A stretch of 36,904 bases of DNA from JBJEFI01 sp051873875. Its GTDB lineage: Bacteria; Bacillota; Bacilli; Bacillales; Bacillaceae_G. A program made the position numbers and the translations under genes. The notes under the pieces were generated by a model. It was not told where the DNA came from and did no database searches. It saw only the letters and a list, made by a program, of their open reading frames with translations. The stretch's first letter is position 1; each line of letters starts with the position of its first letter. Below are positions 7,384 to 15,855 of the stretch, one piece after another. The stretch lies in the NCBI GenBank assembly GCA_051873875.1, contig JBJEFI010000103.1:1-36904 (forward strand). The letters are read 5' to 3'.

Positions 7384-8511
7384 ATGGTGGTGGTTAAAAT
7401 TCATTCAAACCAAATAAATAATCGTACAAGCCAATTATTGATCCAACATCGCTCAAAACTGTTAGAAATATGGCAACAACAAATTTTTTTATCAAACAAA
7501 AATTTATATAAAGATGACATAGTAAAAAAGAATGACTTATTTTTTGAAGTATTTATTGGATACATAAACGGAACTACAACAGATAAAGAGATGGATATGT
7601 TTACAAAGAAGATTGCTTATGAACGAATGCTTTCTGGCGTAAACATTGGAGAATTTGTACATAATGCAAATAGAGCGAGAAGTGTTATACATGAATATTT
7701 TTTAGTGTTGGAAGAAAAGGAATCGGTAAATGAACTTATCGTTAAAATAAATGAGTTTTTTGATAAATGTATATATAAAACGGTAGCAGAATACTCCAAT
7801 TTGATTTTTAAGCGTTTAGAGAGAAAAGAACAATTTATAGAAGAATCGCATAAAGATCGACTAACAATATTAGGGCAAATGTCTGCTAACTTTGTTCATG
7901 AATTTCGTAATCCGTTAACTTCCATTATGGGATTTATTAAATTGTTACAAGTTGAACATCAAGAACTACCGTACTTACATATTATTGAACATGAATTGGA
8001 GCAATTAAACTTTCGGATCTCACAATTTTTGTTAGCATCTAAAAAAGATGAAGACACAATACCTGCTCTTTTTTCTTTAAAAGATTTGCTTGATGAATTA
8101 ATTGAATTTTTATATCCGAGTATTCTAAGCAGTGATGTAGAAATTGTGCAAGATATTGCTCCTGTTAACATTTATGCCTTTCGAACAGAATTAAAGCAAG
8201 TATTCCTTAATATTTTAATAAATTCGTTAGATGCATTAAAAGAAGTAGAACATAAGCGAATTGTATCTATTATTGTTTCGAAAGGAAACGGAAATATTAA
8301 CATATGCATTCAAAATAACGGACCTGCTATTCCATTAGAGAAACAAGAAATTATTTTTGAACCATTTGTTACAACGAAAGTATTTGGAACAGGGATTGGA
8401 TTATTTGTTTGTAAAGAAATTATTGAAAAACATAACGGAACGATTAGCTGTATTTCTGATGAAGAAAAAACTCAATTTTGTATAACATTACCGACTCTCA
8501 CAAAGGATTGA
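7384..8511 (+). CDS. Cytoplasmic sensor histidine kinase (sporulation-kinase-like)
   Basis: A 375-aa protein with no membrane segment. Residues about 10-140 resemble the RsbRD-type globin-like sensor region (RSKLLEIWQQQ). The HisKA phospho-acceptor is H172 in FVHEFRNPLTS. The ATPase part has an N-box (ILINSLDAL), G1 (NNGPAIP), F-box (EPFVTTK) and G2 (GTGIGLFVC). It probably autophosphorylates and passes phosphate to Spo0F or another regulator; no response regulator is nearby, as with orphan Bacillus sporulation kinases. The start is uncertain: there is no good binding site upstream of ATG 7384, and GGTGGTGG lies just inside it. The terminator overlaps the stop codon. Confidence 0.85.
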   Translation: MVVVKIHSNQINNRTSQLLIQHRSKLLEIWQQQIFLSNKNLYKDDIVKKNDLFFEVFIGYINGTTTDKEMDMFTKKIAYERMLSGVNIGEFVHNANRARSVIHEYFLVLEEKESVNELIVKINEFFDKCIYKTVAEYSNLIFKRLERKEQFIEESHKDRLTILGQMSANFVHEFRNPLTSIMGFIKLLQVEHQELPYLHIIEHELEQLNFRISQFLLASKKDEDTIPALFSLKDLLDELIEFLYPSILSSDVEIVQDIAPVNIYAFRTELKQVFLNILINSLDALKEVEHKRIVSIIVSKGNGNINICIQNNGPAIPLEKQEIIFEPFVTTKVFGTGIGLFVCKEIIEKHNGTISCISDEEKTQFCITLPTLTKD

Positions 8512-8533
8512 ACAATATTGTTCAATTTTTTTT
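8508..8533 (+). terminator. Terminator overlapping the kinase stop codon
   Basis: The palindrome ATTGAACAATATTGTTCAAT is followed by eight T. The stem includes the TGA stop codon (8509-8511) of the histidine kinase, so little or no untranslated tail is left. Confidence 0.85.
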
Positions 8534-8582
8534 GTTGCAAAAACTTCTTAAACAAGCTAAAATCTCTACTAATATAGTTTTT

Positions 8583-8712
8583 TGCTCATATAATTGCAAT
8601 AATATGGTTTGCAAGTATCTACCAGGCTACCACTGCAATAGCTTGACTATGAGAATGATAAATGCCATAAGGATGTTTATTATTCTCATATTTAATAAGA
8701 GAGGATGATAAA
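8583..8712 (+). promoter_or_regulatory. Purine (guanine-class) riboswitch with translational switch
   Basis: The aptamer runs about 8585-8653. P1 is CTCATA/TATGAG. P2 is TTGCAA/TTGCAA with loop TAATATGGT. J2/3 is GTATCTACC. P3 is AGGCTA/TAGCTT. J3/1 is GACTATG with C at 8647, the base that selects guanine/hypoxanthine; adenine sensors have U there. The platform is visible: 8676-8687 (TTTATTATTCTC) can pair either with 8651-8662 (part of P1 3' side plus AATGATAAA) or with 8701-8712, which contains the GAGG ribosome binding site of adeC. Ligand binding would fix P1 and free 8676-8687 to cover the binding site. No terminator is present. The OFF-switch model is inference from base pairing. Confidence 0.9.
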
Positions 8713-8713
8713 C

Positions 8714-10420
8714 ATGAAAAATATACAAAATTTGATTCAAGTAGCTAATAAACAAAAGAAAGCGATGCTTGTTATAAAGAATGGAAAAGTTATTGATGTG
8801 TTTTCACGTCGTATTATAGAATGTGATGTTGCAATTGAAAATGGAAAAATTGTTGGACTAGGGTGTTATGAAGGAGAAGTGGAGTACGATGCAAAAGGTT
8901 GTTACTTATCGCCAGGATTTATTGATGGTCATGTTCATATTGAATCATCAATGGTACTTCCACAGCAATTCTCAAAAGCAGTACTTCCGCATGGGGTAAC
9001 AACTGTCGTGACAGATCCACATGAAATTGCCAACGTATTAGGTGTAGAAGGAATTGAAAAAATGATGGAAGATAGCGAGCATGCATTATTAGATATTTTC
9101 TTTATGCTCCCATCATGTGTACCTGCTACACCTTTTGAAACAGCAGGAGCAACGATAAGAGCGAAGGATTTAGCATCTCTTATGAAAAAAGAAAATGTAC
9201 TTGGTCTTGCAGAAGTAATGAATTATCCTGCGGTTCTAGGTGGAGAAGAAGATATGCTTGAAAAAATCCAACTAGCTATTGAAAATAACAAAGTAATTGA
9301 TGGACATTGTGCAGGATTAAATCAAGATGCCATCAATGTATATCGTACGGCAACAATTACAACAGATCATGAATGTGTTTATCCAGAGGAAGTAATTGAT
9401 CGTATTCAACGTGGCATGTATGTGTTACTTCGAGAAGGTTCAGGTGCAAAGAATTTACGAAACTTATTAAAAGCAGTAGATGAGTACAATGCAGCTCGTT
9501 GTTTACTGTGTACAGATGATAAACATATTGATGAGTTAGTGGAAGAAGGTAGTATTGATCATAATATTCGTATTTGTATTGAAGAGGGAATGAATCCACT
9601 TACTGCAATAACAATGGCTACCATTAATGCAGCCCAATGTTATGGTTTAAAAACAAAAGGTGCAATTGCTCCAGGTTATGATGGTGATATTGTTTTCTTA
9701 TCTGATTTAGAAACAATTAAAATTGAACGTGTATTAAAAGATGGAAAATTTATTGATGAAATAGAAGAAGAGTTGGTTCCATTTACTACAATAAAAAATA
9801 CGATGAATATCGCGCCTATTGAAAAGGATGCAATTATTATTCCGATGACAACTTCTAATATAGCAAATATTATTGAAGTAATTCCATCAAGCATTGTGAC
9901 GAAGCATGTAGTTGAAGAAGTACCGGTTGTAGATGGTGAATTTATTCCATCCGTAGAAGCTGACTTAGCTTATTTAGCTGTTATTGAAAGACATCATGGT
10001 ACTGGGAATATAGGATTAGGAATTGTGAAAGGACTAGGATTAACAAGTGGTGCTATTGCTTCTACTGTAGCGCATGATTCTCACCATATAGTCGTTGCAA
10101 GTACGACGAAAGAAGACTTGATTGCAGCAATTAATCATTTAACAAAAAATGGTGGAGGTTTAACGATTGTTCAAAATGAAAAAGTCATTGCATCTATTGA
10201 TTTGCCTTTTGGTGGTTTAATGTCAACAAAGTCATTTAATGAAGTATATGAAGAAGCCAAGCAATTAAATGAAGGATTAACGCACATTTCTACTGTTACG
10301 GATTATAATATTTTCTTAACATTATCTTTTCTGGCACTACCTGTCATTCCTGCTGTAAAGTTAACAGATAAAGGTTTATTCCATGTTGGCCAATTTAAAC
10401 ATATCCCTGTAGAAGCTTAA
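8714..10420 (+). CDS. adeC: Adenine deaminase
   Basis: A 568-aa amidohydrolase of the AdeC family, converting adenine to hypoxanthine and ammonia in purine salvage. The metal site begins with GHVHIESS (H73, H75). Other family marks are TTVVTDPHEIANVLG, FMLPSCVPATPFETAGA, GLAEVMNYP and, in the C-terminal domain, VAHDSHHIVV. Length is that of the family. ATG 8714 is chosen because GAGG lies 9 bp upstream; ATG 8705 touches the binding site. Control is by the guanine-class riboswitch directly upstream. No clear terminator follows, so some transcripts may run into the YjcZ-like gene. Confidence 0.96.
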   Translation: MKNIQNLIQVANKQKKAMLVIKNGKVIDVFSRRIIECDVAIENGKIVGLGCYEGEVEYDAKGCYLSPGFIDGHVHIESSMVLPQQFSKAVLPHGVTTVVTDPHEIANVLGVEGIEKMMEDSEHALLDIFFMLPSCVPATPFETAGATIRAKDLASLMKKENVLGLAEVMNYPAVLGGEEDMLEKIQLAIENNKVIDGHCAGLNQDAINVYRTATITTDHECVYPEEVIDRIQRGMYVLLREGSGAKNLRNLLKAVDEYNAARCLLCTDDKHIDELVEEGSIDHNIRICIEEGMNPLTAITMATINAAQCYGLKTKGAIAPGYDGDIVFLSDLETIKIERVLKDGKFIDEIEEELVPFTTIKNTMNIAPIEKDAIIIPMTTSNIANIIEVIPSSIVTKHVVEEVPVVDGEFIPSVEADLAYLAVIERHHGTGNIGLGIVKGLGLTSGAIASTVAHDSHHIVVASTTKEDLIAAINHLTKNGGGLTIVQNEKVIASIDLPFGGLMSTKSFNEVYEEAKQLNEGLTHISTVTDYNIFLTLSFLALPVIPAVKLTDKGLFHVGQFKHIPVEA

Positions 10421-10467
10421 ATTTATCAAAAATAGGCGAATGCACAATCCGGGACAGTCTGTTTTCA

Positions 10468-10476
10468 CATATGTTA
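10468..10476 (+). promoter_or_regulatory. Weak sigma-K-like -10 element
   Basis: CATATGTTA fits the sigma-K -10 pattern CATANNNTA and sits 39 bp before the YjcZ-like start, which suits a spore gene. The -35 position lacks a clear AC pair, so the call is weak. Confidence 0.3.
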
Positions 10477-10514
10477 TCACTGTAAGTAATAAAAACCGTA
10501 AGGAGTGAAACAGA

Positions 10515-10697
10515 ATGTACGGATACGGATATCCAGGATGTGGATGTGGCTATGGTGGCTATGGTGGTTACGGCGGCTGCGGCGGCGGCTATGGAGCAGG
10601 TTTTGCATTAGTAGTTGTATTGTTTATCTTATTAATCATCATTGGTGCATCAGCAATTGGTTTTGGCGGCAGATGCGACGATGATTGCGATTGTTAA
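10515..10697 (+). CDS. YjcZ-family small sporulation peptide
   Basis: A 60-aa peptide with a Gly/Tyr/Cys-rich head (MYGYGYPGCGCGYGGYGG, about 30 residues), one membrane segment (FALVVVLFILLIIIGASAI, about 31-49) and an acidic cysteine-rich tail (CDDDCDC). This head-TM pattern is that of YjcZ/SscA-like small spore proteins made in the mother cell, associated with coat assembly in B. subtilis. GTAAGGAG lies 6-8 bp upstream of the ATG. A terminator follows, making it a single-gene unit between adeC and the kam operon. The base composition of the head is G-rich compared with its neighbours because of the Gly codons. Confidence 0.85.
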   Translation: MYGYGYPGCGCGYGGYGGYGGCGGGYGAGFALVVVLFILLIIIGASAIGFGGRCDDDCDC

Positions 10698-10721
10698 TTA
10701 AAAAGTAAAAGAAAAAACGAC

Positions 10722-10756
10722 AAAGTCGATCCATATTGGATCGGCTTATTTTTTTA
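10722..10756 (+). terminator. Rho-independent terminator
   Basis: AAGTCGATCC pairs with GGATCGGCTT around a 5-nt loop, followed by a T-run. It ends the YjcZ-like transcript. The rest of the 10698-11065 gap holds the control region of the kam operon. Confidence 0.9.
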
Positions 10757-10906
10757 TCATAAGATACAAAATTTGCTTCTAGTTTCTCTATTTCTCTAAT
10801 TTCTAGCCACCATCCTCGAGAAATTTCTCCCCATCTTTGAAAAGTTAAAAAAAGGACCGTCAGCTGTGAATGTGAAATTTTTTTAGATGGCTCTTTTTTG
10901 TTTTTT

Positions 10907-10921
10907 TGGCATATTTTTTGC
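10907..10921 (+). promoter_or_regulatory. Sigma-54 (-24/-12) promoter of the yodT operon
   Basis: TGGCATATTTTTTGC matches the sigma-54 consensus TGGCAY-N5-TTGC, with GG and GC separated by the required 10 nt. It lies 145 bp before yodT. The expected activator is KamR, encoded in the same operon. No repeat shared convincingly with the kamA upstream region was found as the activator site. Confidence 0.85.
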
Positions 10922-10952
10922 ATAAGAAATAATGAGCGGAATATACTTCTTT

Positions 10953-10970
10953 TTTCGACATTTGTCGAAA
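10953..10970 (+). promoter_or_regulatory. Pair of Spo0A boxes in inverted arrangement
   Basis: TTGTCGAAA (10962-10970) is a perfect 0A box. TTTCGACA next to it is the same motif on the other strand. A third weaker match TGACGAA lies at about 10983. The boxes are between the sigma-54 promoter and the candidate sigma-E promoter, where bound Spo0A~P could block the first or alter the second. This is seen as motif only. Confidence 0.5.
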
Positions 10971-11007
10971 ATTCTTAGAAGGTGACGAAAAAGTTTCATT
11001 GAAAGTA

Positions 11008-11036
11008 GTATAGTAGATTGATGTTTTTCATAGTTT
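11008..11036 (+). promoter_or_regulatory. Candidate sigma-E promoter of the yodT operon
   Basis: GTATA, a 16-bp spacer, then CATAGTTT fits the mother-cell sigma-E pattern (GHATA-N15/16-CATAHHHT) except for G in the first H position. It ends 29 bp before yodT. The B. subtilis yodT operon is known to be made in sporulation, which supports the call. Confidence 0.55.
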
Positions 11037-11065
11037 AATACAAATAAATATTTGGGGGGAGCAAA

Positions 11066-12391
11066 GTGAAGCGTGACTATTTAATTAAGCCATTATTAGG
11101 TGAACAGTATCCAACGGTTTCCTATGCAAAAGGTGTATATATTTATGATACAAATGGTAACAAATATTTAGATGGTTCATCAGGAGCTGTTACAGTCACA
11201 ATTGGGCATGGGGTTCAGGAAGTCATTGATGAAATGACAAAACAGGCACAAGAGGTGGCATTTACATATCGTTCTCAGTTCACAAGCATTGCAGCAGAAA
11301 GATTGGCAAAAAAGTTAGCTGATTTAACTCCTGGAGATGTGAATTGGACTTTTTTTGTAAACAGTGGAACAGAAGCTGTTGAAACGGCAATGAAAACAGC
11401 TATACAGCATTACCAAGAAAAAGGTCAACATTCAAAAAAAATAATCCTTTCAAGAAAAATGAGTTATCACGGTATTACCGTTGGAGCACTTTCTTTATCA
11501 GGACATAAATTGCGACGGAAGCGATTTGAAACATTATTGGAAAATTATTCTGTTGTAGAGGTTCCTTATTGTTTACGGTGTCCATTTAATAAAACGTACC
11601 CAAGTTGTAATTTGGCTTGTGCAACTCATTTAGAAGAAAAAATTACAGAGATTGGGAAAGAAAACATTGCTGCTTTTATTGCGGAACCAGTTGTTGGTGC
11701 TGCAGGTGCAGCGATTACGCCACCACCTGGCTATTATGAAGAGATAAGAAAAATTTGTGATACCTATGATATTTTATTTATCGCAGATGAAGTAATGACA
11801 GGACTTGGACGTACTGGAGAAGTATTTGGTATTAATCATTGGAATGTTGTTCCAGATATAATCACAGTTGGGAAGGGGTTAACAGCAGGATATACACCAA
11901 TGGCAGCAACAATTGCTTCTGATCGAGTAATAGAGCCAATTTCCAAAGGATCGAGGGTCGTGATGAGTGGGCATACATTTAGTGCAAATCCATTATCCTC
12001 AGCGACAGCCTTAGCAGTTATTCAATATTTACAAAAATATTCTCTCATTCAAAAAGGGAAAGAAAAGGGAGAATTATTGAAAAAAGAATTAGAAGGGCTA
12101 AAAGACAAATATAGTGCTATTTTAGATGTACGAGGGAAAGGATTGTTACTTGGTGTCGAATTTGATAGCGCTTATTTTGATGTAGAGAAAGAAACGATAA
12201 CGAATCAAGTGATACAAGTAGCGAAAGAAAAAGGTTTATTACTATACCCAGCTGTTGCTGGCAATGATGGTGTCGAAGAAAATGCGGTTATTATTGCACC
12301 CCCATTGACTATTAATAATGAGGAACGAAAAGAACTTGTCCGTATTTTTGAGAAAACAATTGAACAATTGACGATAAAGGAGAAGGCATAA
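11066..12391 (+). CDS. yodT: Class-III PLP aminotransferase YodT
   Basis: A 441-aa fold-type I, class-III aminotransferase. The PLP lysine is K270 in VGKGLTAGY and the cofactor aspartate is D241 in IADEVMTGLGRTGE. NSGTEAVETAMK (about residues 104-115) is the phosphate-binding part. The neighbours suggest it removes the amino group of an N-acylated beta-lysine-type intermediate, giving a beta-keto acid for the CoA transferase; the substrate is inference. GTG is the start, with GGGGGGAG 5 bp upstream. First gene of the six-gene run yodT-kamR. Cysteines in CLRCPFNKTYPSCNLAC (about residues 170-190) are typical of this subfamily and might bind metal. Confidence 0.9.
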   Translation: MKRDYLIKPLLGEQYPTVSYAKGVYIYDTNGNKYLDGSSGAVTVTIGHGVQEVIDEMTKQAQEVAFTYRSQFTSIAAERLAKKLADLTPGDVNWTFFVNSGTEAVETAMKTAIQHYQEKGQHSKKIILSRKMSYHGITVGALSLSGHKLRRKRFETLLENYSVVEVPYCLRCPFNKTYPSCNLACATHLEEKITEIGKENIAAFIAEPVVGAAGAAITPPPGYYEEIRKICDTYDILFIADEVMTGLGRTGEVFGINHWNVVPDIITVGKGLTAGYTPMAATIASDRVIEPISKGSRVVMSGHTFSANPLSSATALAVIQYLQKYSLIQKGKEKGELLKKELEGLKDKYSAILDVRGKGLLLGVEFDSAYFDVEKETITNQVIQVAKEKGLLLYPAVAGNDGVEENAVIIAPPLTINNEERKELVRIFEKTIEQLTIKEKA

Positions 12392-13080
12392 TGGAAAATA
12401 CCTTTGAAAAAATCATCAATGTCGAAGAAGCGATGACCCATTTTCATCATGGAATGACATTAATGTTTGGTGGGTTTGGAGGAGTAGGATCGCCACCTAC
12501 CCTTATAAAAGGAATTGCTCAAAAAGGAATAGGAGACCTTCATTTAATTGGAAATGATACAGGTTTTCCTCATATTGGAATTGGACAGCTTGTTACGAAT
12601 GGACAAGTTTCGACGTTAATCACATCTCATATTGGTTCAAATCCAAATGCCGGAAAAGGGATGACAGAAGGGACTATAGAAATCGAATTTTGTCCTCAAG
12701 GAACATTGGCAGAACGTATTCGAGCAGGAGCTATGGGATTAGGTGGTATTTTAACAGATATTGGAATTGATACGATGATAGAAGAAGGAAAACAAAAGGT
12801 AGATGTAGATGGAAAAGCCTATTTAATTGAAAAGGCATTGACGGCACAAGTGGCGATTGTTTATGCAAAAAAAGTAGATACGTATGGAAATATGATTTTT
12901 GATAAAAGTGCGCGAAATATGAATCCAATGATTGCGATGGCCGGGGATATAACAATCGTAGAAGCGGAAGAAATTGTACCATTAGGAGAATTAAACCCAG
13001 AGGAAATAATTGTACCAGGTGTATATGTGAATTATATTGTACAGTCGAAAGGAGTAGATTGGACATGGGTATGGGAGTAG
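12391..13080 (+). CDS. yodS: CoA-transferase subunit A, YodS
   Basis: A 229-aa 3-oxoacid CoA-transferase alpha subunit (family I). GGFGGVGSPPTLIKGI near residue 28 is the family's glycine-rich CoA-binding segment, followed by IGNDTGFP and GTLAERIRAGAMGLGG. It should pair with YodR to load CoA on a 3-oxo acid from lysine breakdown; the exact acid is not known. Its ATG overlaps the TAA of yodT by one base, and its 3' end overlaps yodR by 16 bp, which fits translational coupling and equal subunit amounts. Confidence 0.93.
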   Translation: MENTFEKIINVEEAMTHFHHGMTLMFGGFGGVGSPPTLIKGIAQKGIGDLHLIGNDTGFPHIGIGQLVTNGQVSTLITSHIGSNPNAGKGMTEGTIEIEFCPQGTLAERIRAGAMGLGGILTDIGIDTMIEEGKQKVDVDGKAYLIEKALTAQVAIVYAKKVDTYGNMIFDKSARNMNPMIAMAGDITIVEAEEIVPLGELNPEEIIVPGVYVNYIVQSKGVDWTWVWE

Positions 13081-13712
13081 AAATAAGACAGCGTATTGCA
13101 AAGCGAGCAGCACTGGAAATTAGAAATGGAATGGTTGTTAATTTAGGGATTGGAATTCCTTCTCTCGTTCAAAATTATATTGATCCTGCGCTTCAGGTGT
13201 TTTTTCACGCAGAAAACGGTATTTTAGGTATGGGAGCATCTCCTATAAAGGGAGAAGAAGATGAAAATCTTTGTAATGCAGCAGGTTATCCAACAACCTT
13301 AGTACGAGGTGGCTCTTATTTTGATAGTGCCACAGCTTTTGGAATGATTCGCCGAGGGAAATTAGATATGACAATTTTAGGTTCATTGCAAGTAAGTGAA
13401 AATGGCGATTTAGCCAATTGGATTGTTCCGAATAAGCGAGTACCTGGTATTGGAGGAGCAATGGAATTAGCAGCTAAAGCGAAAAAAGTAATTGTACTGA
13501 TGAATCACAATGATAAAAATGGCGCTTCTAAAATTGTAAAAAGCTGTACTCTTCCATTAACAGCGAAAAGTTGCGTAGATATGATTATTACAGAACTTGG
13601 TGTTTTTAATATTACAGACAAAGGAGTTGAGTTGATAGAACGATTAGGAACGGAGAGCATCCATGAAATTCAACAAAGAACAGCTGTACCACTACGAATT
13701 GGAAAAAAGTAA
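13065..13712 (+). CDS. yodR: CoA-transferase subunit B, YodR
   Basis: A 215-aa beta subunit of a family I 3-oxoacid CoA-transferase. HAENGILGMG (about residues 49-58) contains the catalytic glutamate of the S/A-ENG motif, and NLGIGIPSLVQNYI is near the N terminus. ATG 13065 is chosen because GGAG is 10 bp upstream; the in-frame TTG at 13059 is only 4 bp from that site, and ATG 13071 is also possible. It overlaps the end of yodS by 16 bp and is followed after 17 bp by yodQ. Confidence 0.93.
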   Translation: MGMGVEIRQRIAKRAALEIRNGMVVNLGIGIPSLVQNYIDPALQVFFHAENGILGMGASPIKGEEDENLCNAAGYPTTLVRGGSYFDSATAFGMIRRGKLDMTILGSLQVSENGDLANWIVPNKRVPGIGGAMELAAKAKKVIVLMNHNDKNGASKIVKSCTLPLTAKSCVDMIITELGVFNITDKGVELIERLGTESIHEIQQRTAVPLRIGKK

Positions 13713-13729
13713 GAGAGGAAGAAGAATAA

Positions 13730-15001
13730 ATGGATGTAAAAAGGAAAATAAGCGAGTATATCGACTGCCATCAAGAGGAAATGACAACCTTATTAGCTTC
13801 ATTTGTAAAGGAGAATAGCGTTCAAGGAAATGAACAAGGCATTCAACGATTAGTCATTCAAAAATTAGAACAATTAGGTTTAGAGATTGATAGTTGGGAA
13901 CCATCTTTTGAAGAAATGAAGCATCATCCATATTTTATTTCGAATCGAACATCTTTTAATGGAAGTTCAAATGTAGTAGGAACGTTAAAGGGAAGTGGAG
14001 GTGGGAAATCCATTATTTTAAATGGGCATATTGATGTTGTACCTGAAGGGGATTTGAATCAATGGGAAGATGATCCTTATAGTGGTATTATAAAAGGAAA
14101 TCGATTATACGGTCGTGGTTCAACGGATATGAAAGGTGGCAATGTTGCTTTATTACTTGCAATAGAAGCAATAAAGAATAGTGGTATAACATTAAAAGGA
14201 GATATCTTTTTTCAAAGTGTAATAGAAGAAGAAAGTGGTGGTGCTGGGACATTAGCAACTCTTTTAAGAGGATATCATGCAGATGGGGCACTTATTCCAG
14301 AACCTTCTAAAATGAAAATATTTCCAAAACAACAAGGTAGCGCTTGGTTTCGCTTAACCGTGAAAGGGAAATCAGCTCATGGGGGAACGAGGTATGAAGG
14401 TGTAAGCGCTATTGAAAAAGCGTTAATCGTTATTCACCATGTATTAGCGTTAGAAAAACATCGAAACGAAAAAATAAATGATTCACTATACGCAAGGATT
14501 CCAATTCCTTTACCTATTAATATTGGTGTGATAAATGGGGGACAATGGCCTTCCTCTGTATGTGATGAGGTAGTGTTAGAAGGTCGTTTTGGAATCGCAC
14601 CATGGGAAGAAATTGGCGCTGCTAAGAAACAATTAGAGGCATGGTTACTGACGTTACAAATGAAAGATAGTTGGTTTATTGAGCGTCCAGTATTTATAGA
14701 ATGGTTCGGTGCCCATTGGATTCCAGGAAATTTAGAAAATGACCATCCTTTTTTAACATCTTTTATTAATAGTTATACAGATGTTGTACAAGAAGAGCCA
14801 ATAATAGAAGCATCACCTTGGGGAACGGATGGGGGATTGTTATCCGTTGTTGGAGACATTCCGACAATTGTATTTGGACCAGGAGAAACGAAAATGGCCC
14901 ATTATCCGAATGAGTATATCGAATTAGATCAAATTGTTGTTTGTGCAAAAATAATTGCTCACTTTTTGCTTGATTGGTGTGGTGTAAAAGAGGAGGGATA
15001 A
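13730..15001 (+). CDS. yodQ: M20-family deacylase/peptidase YodQ
   Basis: A 423-aa ArgE/DapE-type metallohydrolase. Metal ligands are in LNGHIDVVPEG (His and Asp) and YGRGSTDMKGG, with the catalytic Glu pair in IEEESGGAGT. The C-terminal zinc ligand lies in MAHYPNEY. Family members remove acyl groups from amino acids. In this operon it may strip the acetyl group added by YodP from an intermediate; that role is inference. GAGGAAGAAG precedes the ATG. Its stop is two bases before the YodP start at 15004. Confidence 0.9.
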   Translation: MDVKRKISEYIDCHQEEMTTLLASFVKENSVQGNEQGIQRLVIQKLEQLGLEIDSWEPSFEEMKHHPYFISNRTSFNGSSNVVGTLKGSGGGKSIILNGHIDVVPEGDLNQWEDDPYSGIIKGNRLYGRGSTDMKGGNVALLLAIEAIKNSGITLKGDIFFQSVIEEESGGAGTLATLLRGYHADGALIPEPSKMKIFPKQQGSAWFRLTVKGKSAHGGTRYEGVSAIEKALIVIHHVLALEKHRNEKINDSLYARIPIPLPINIGVINGGQWPSSVCDEVVLEGRFGIAPWEEIGAAKKQLEAWLLTLQMKDSWFIERPVFIEWFGAHWIPGNLENDHPFLTSFINSYTDVVQEEPIIEASPWGTDGGLLSVVGDIPTIVFGPGETKMAHYPNEYIELDQIVVCAKIIAHFLLDWCGVKEEG

Positions 15002-15003
15002 AG

Positions 15004-15855
15004 GTGCGTTATTCAGAAACGATTATTGTGCAAAACCATACCTTTTACGGAAATATTTGTTTAGACTTTTTTAATGAGCGTATTCGTGTAGATGACTATC
15101 GAGGAAATGTGGATGACTTGCATCATTTTTTAATACAACAAGTAAAGAAAGAAAACTTCAAAAAAGTAATTGTAAAAGGAAAAGAAGAAGATATTCATGC
15201 ATTTATACGCAATGGATATACGTTGGAAGCAATTATTCCAAAATATTATCGTGGTAGCACTGCTTATTTTTTTACCATGTATACAGATATACATCGGCGT
15301 GAAAGTGGACATTGGATACATGAAGATGAAATCCTTCATAAAATTTATGAAACACGAAAAGAGAAAAAGGAATTAACTTTAGCTGAAGGATTACAAATGC
15401 GTCTAGCAACAATGGGAGATACGAATGCCTTAGCCACTTTGTATAAGCAAATTTTTAAAATATATCCAACTCCATTAGATAAAGAAGAATATATTGTTCA
15501 TACAATGGAGCATGATACTCTTTATGTCGTGATTGAAAATGAACAAGGACAAATTGTATCTGCTGCTTCTGCAGAAATAGATGTAGAAAATGGAAATGCA
15601 GAGTTAACAAATTGTGCAACAATCCCTTCCTATCGACAATATGGCTTGATGAAAATATTATTAGCGGGATTAGAAGATTATTTACGTGAACGTAGTATTT
15701 ATTGTGCGTATACGATTGCTCGCGCGCTTTCATATGGTATGAACGCTGCCTTTTTTGATCTTAATTATACATACCGTGGCCGATTAACGAAAAATTGTTA
15801 TATTTATGAAACCATTGAAGATATGAATGTATGGACAAAGGATTTAGGACAATGA
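15004..15855 (+). CDS. yodP: Beta-lysine N-acetyltransferase YodP (AblB)
   Basis: A 283-aa GNAT protein of the AblB family, which acetylates beta-lysine to N-epsilon-acetyl-beta-lysine using acetyl-CoA. The acetyl-CoA region is TNCATIPSYRQYGLMKILL (about residues 200-218), a RxxG-type loop; IRNGYTLEAIIPKYYRG near residue 67 is also typical. Start GTG 15004 is chosen since GGAGG ends 7-8 bp upstream; the open frame extends 30 bp further without a site. It ends in an ATGA overlap with kamR. B. subtilis YodP and KamA together are known to make the archaeal osmolyte when overproduced. Confidence 0.92.
   Translation: MRYSETIIVQNHTFYGNICLDFFNERIRVDDYRGNVDDLHHFLIQQVKKENFKKVIVKGKEEDIHAFIRNGYTLEAIIPKYYRGSTAYFFTMYTDIHRRESGHWIHEDEILHKIYETRKEKKELTLAEGLQMRLATMGDTNALATLYKQIFKIYPTPLDKEEYIVHTMEHDTLYVVIENEQGQIVSAASAEIDVENGNAELTNCATIPSYRQYGLMKILLAGLEDYLRERSIYCAYTIARALSYGMNAAFFDLNYTYRGRLTKNCYIYETIEDMNVWTKDLGQ

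Noticed and set aside
8478..8708. 76-aa ORF across the kinase end and riboswitch
   Set aside because: It overlaps the kinase terminator and purine aptamer, whose structure explains the sequence.
10639..10923. 94-aa minus-strand ORF
   Set aside because: It covers the YjcZ-like tail, its terminator and the sigma-54 promoter; no start site or family was recognised.
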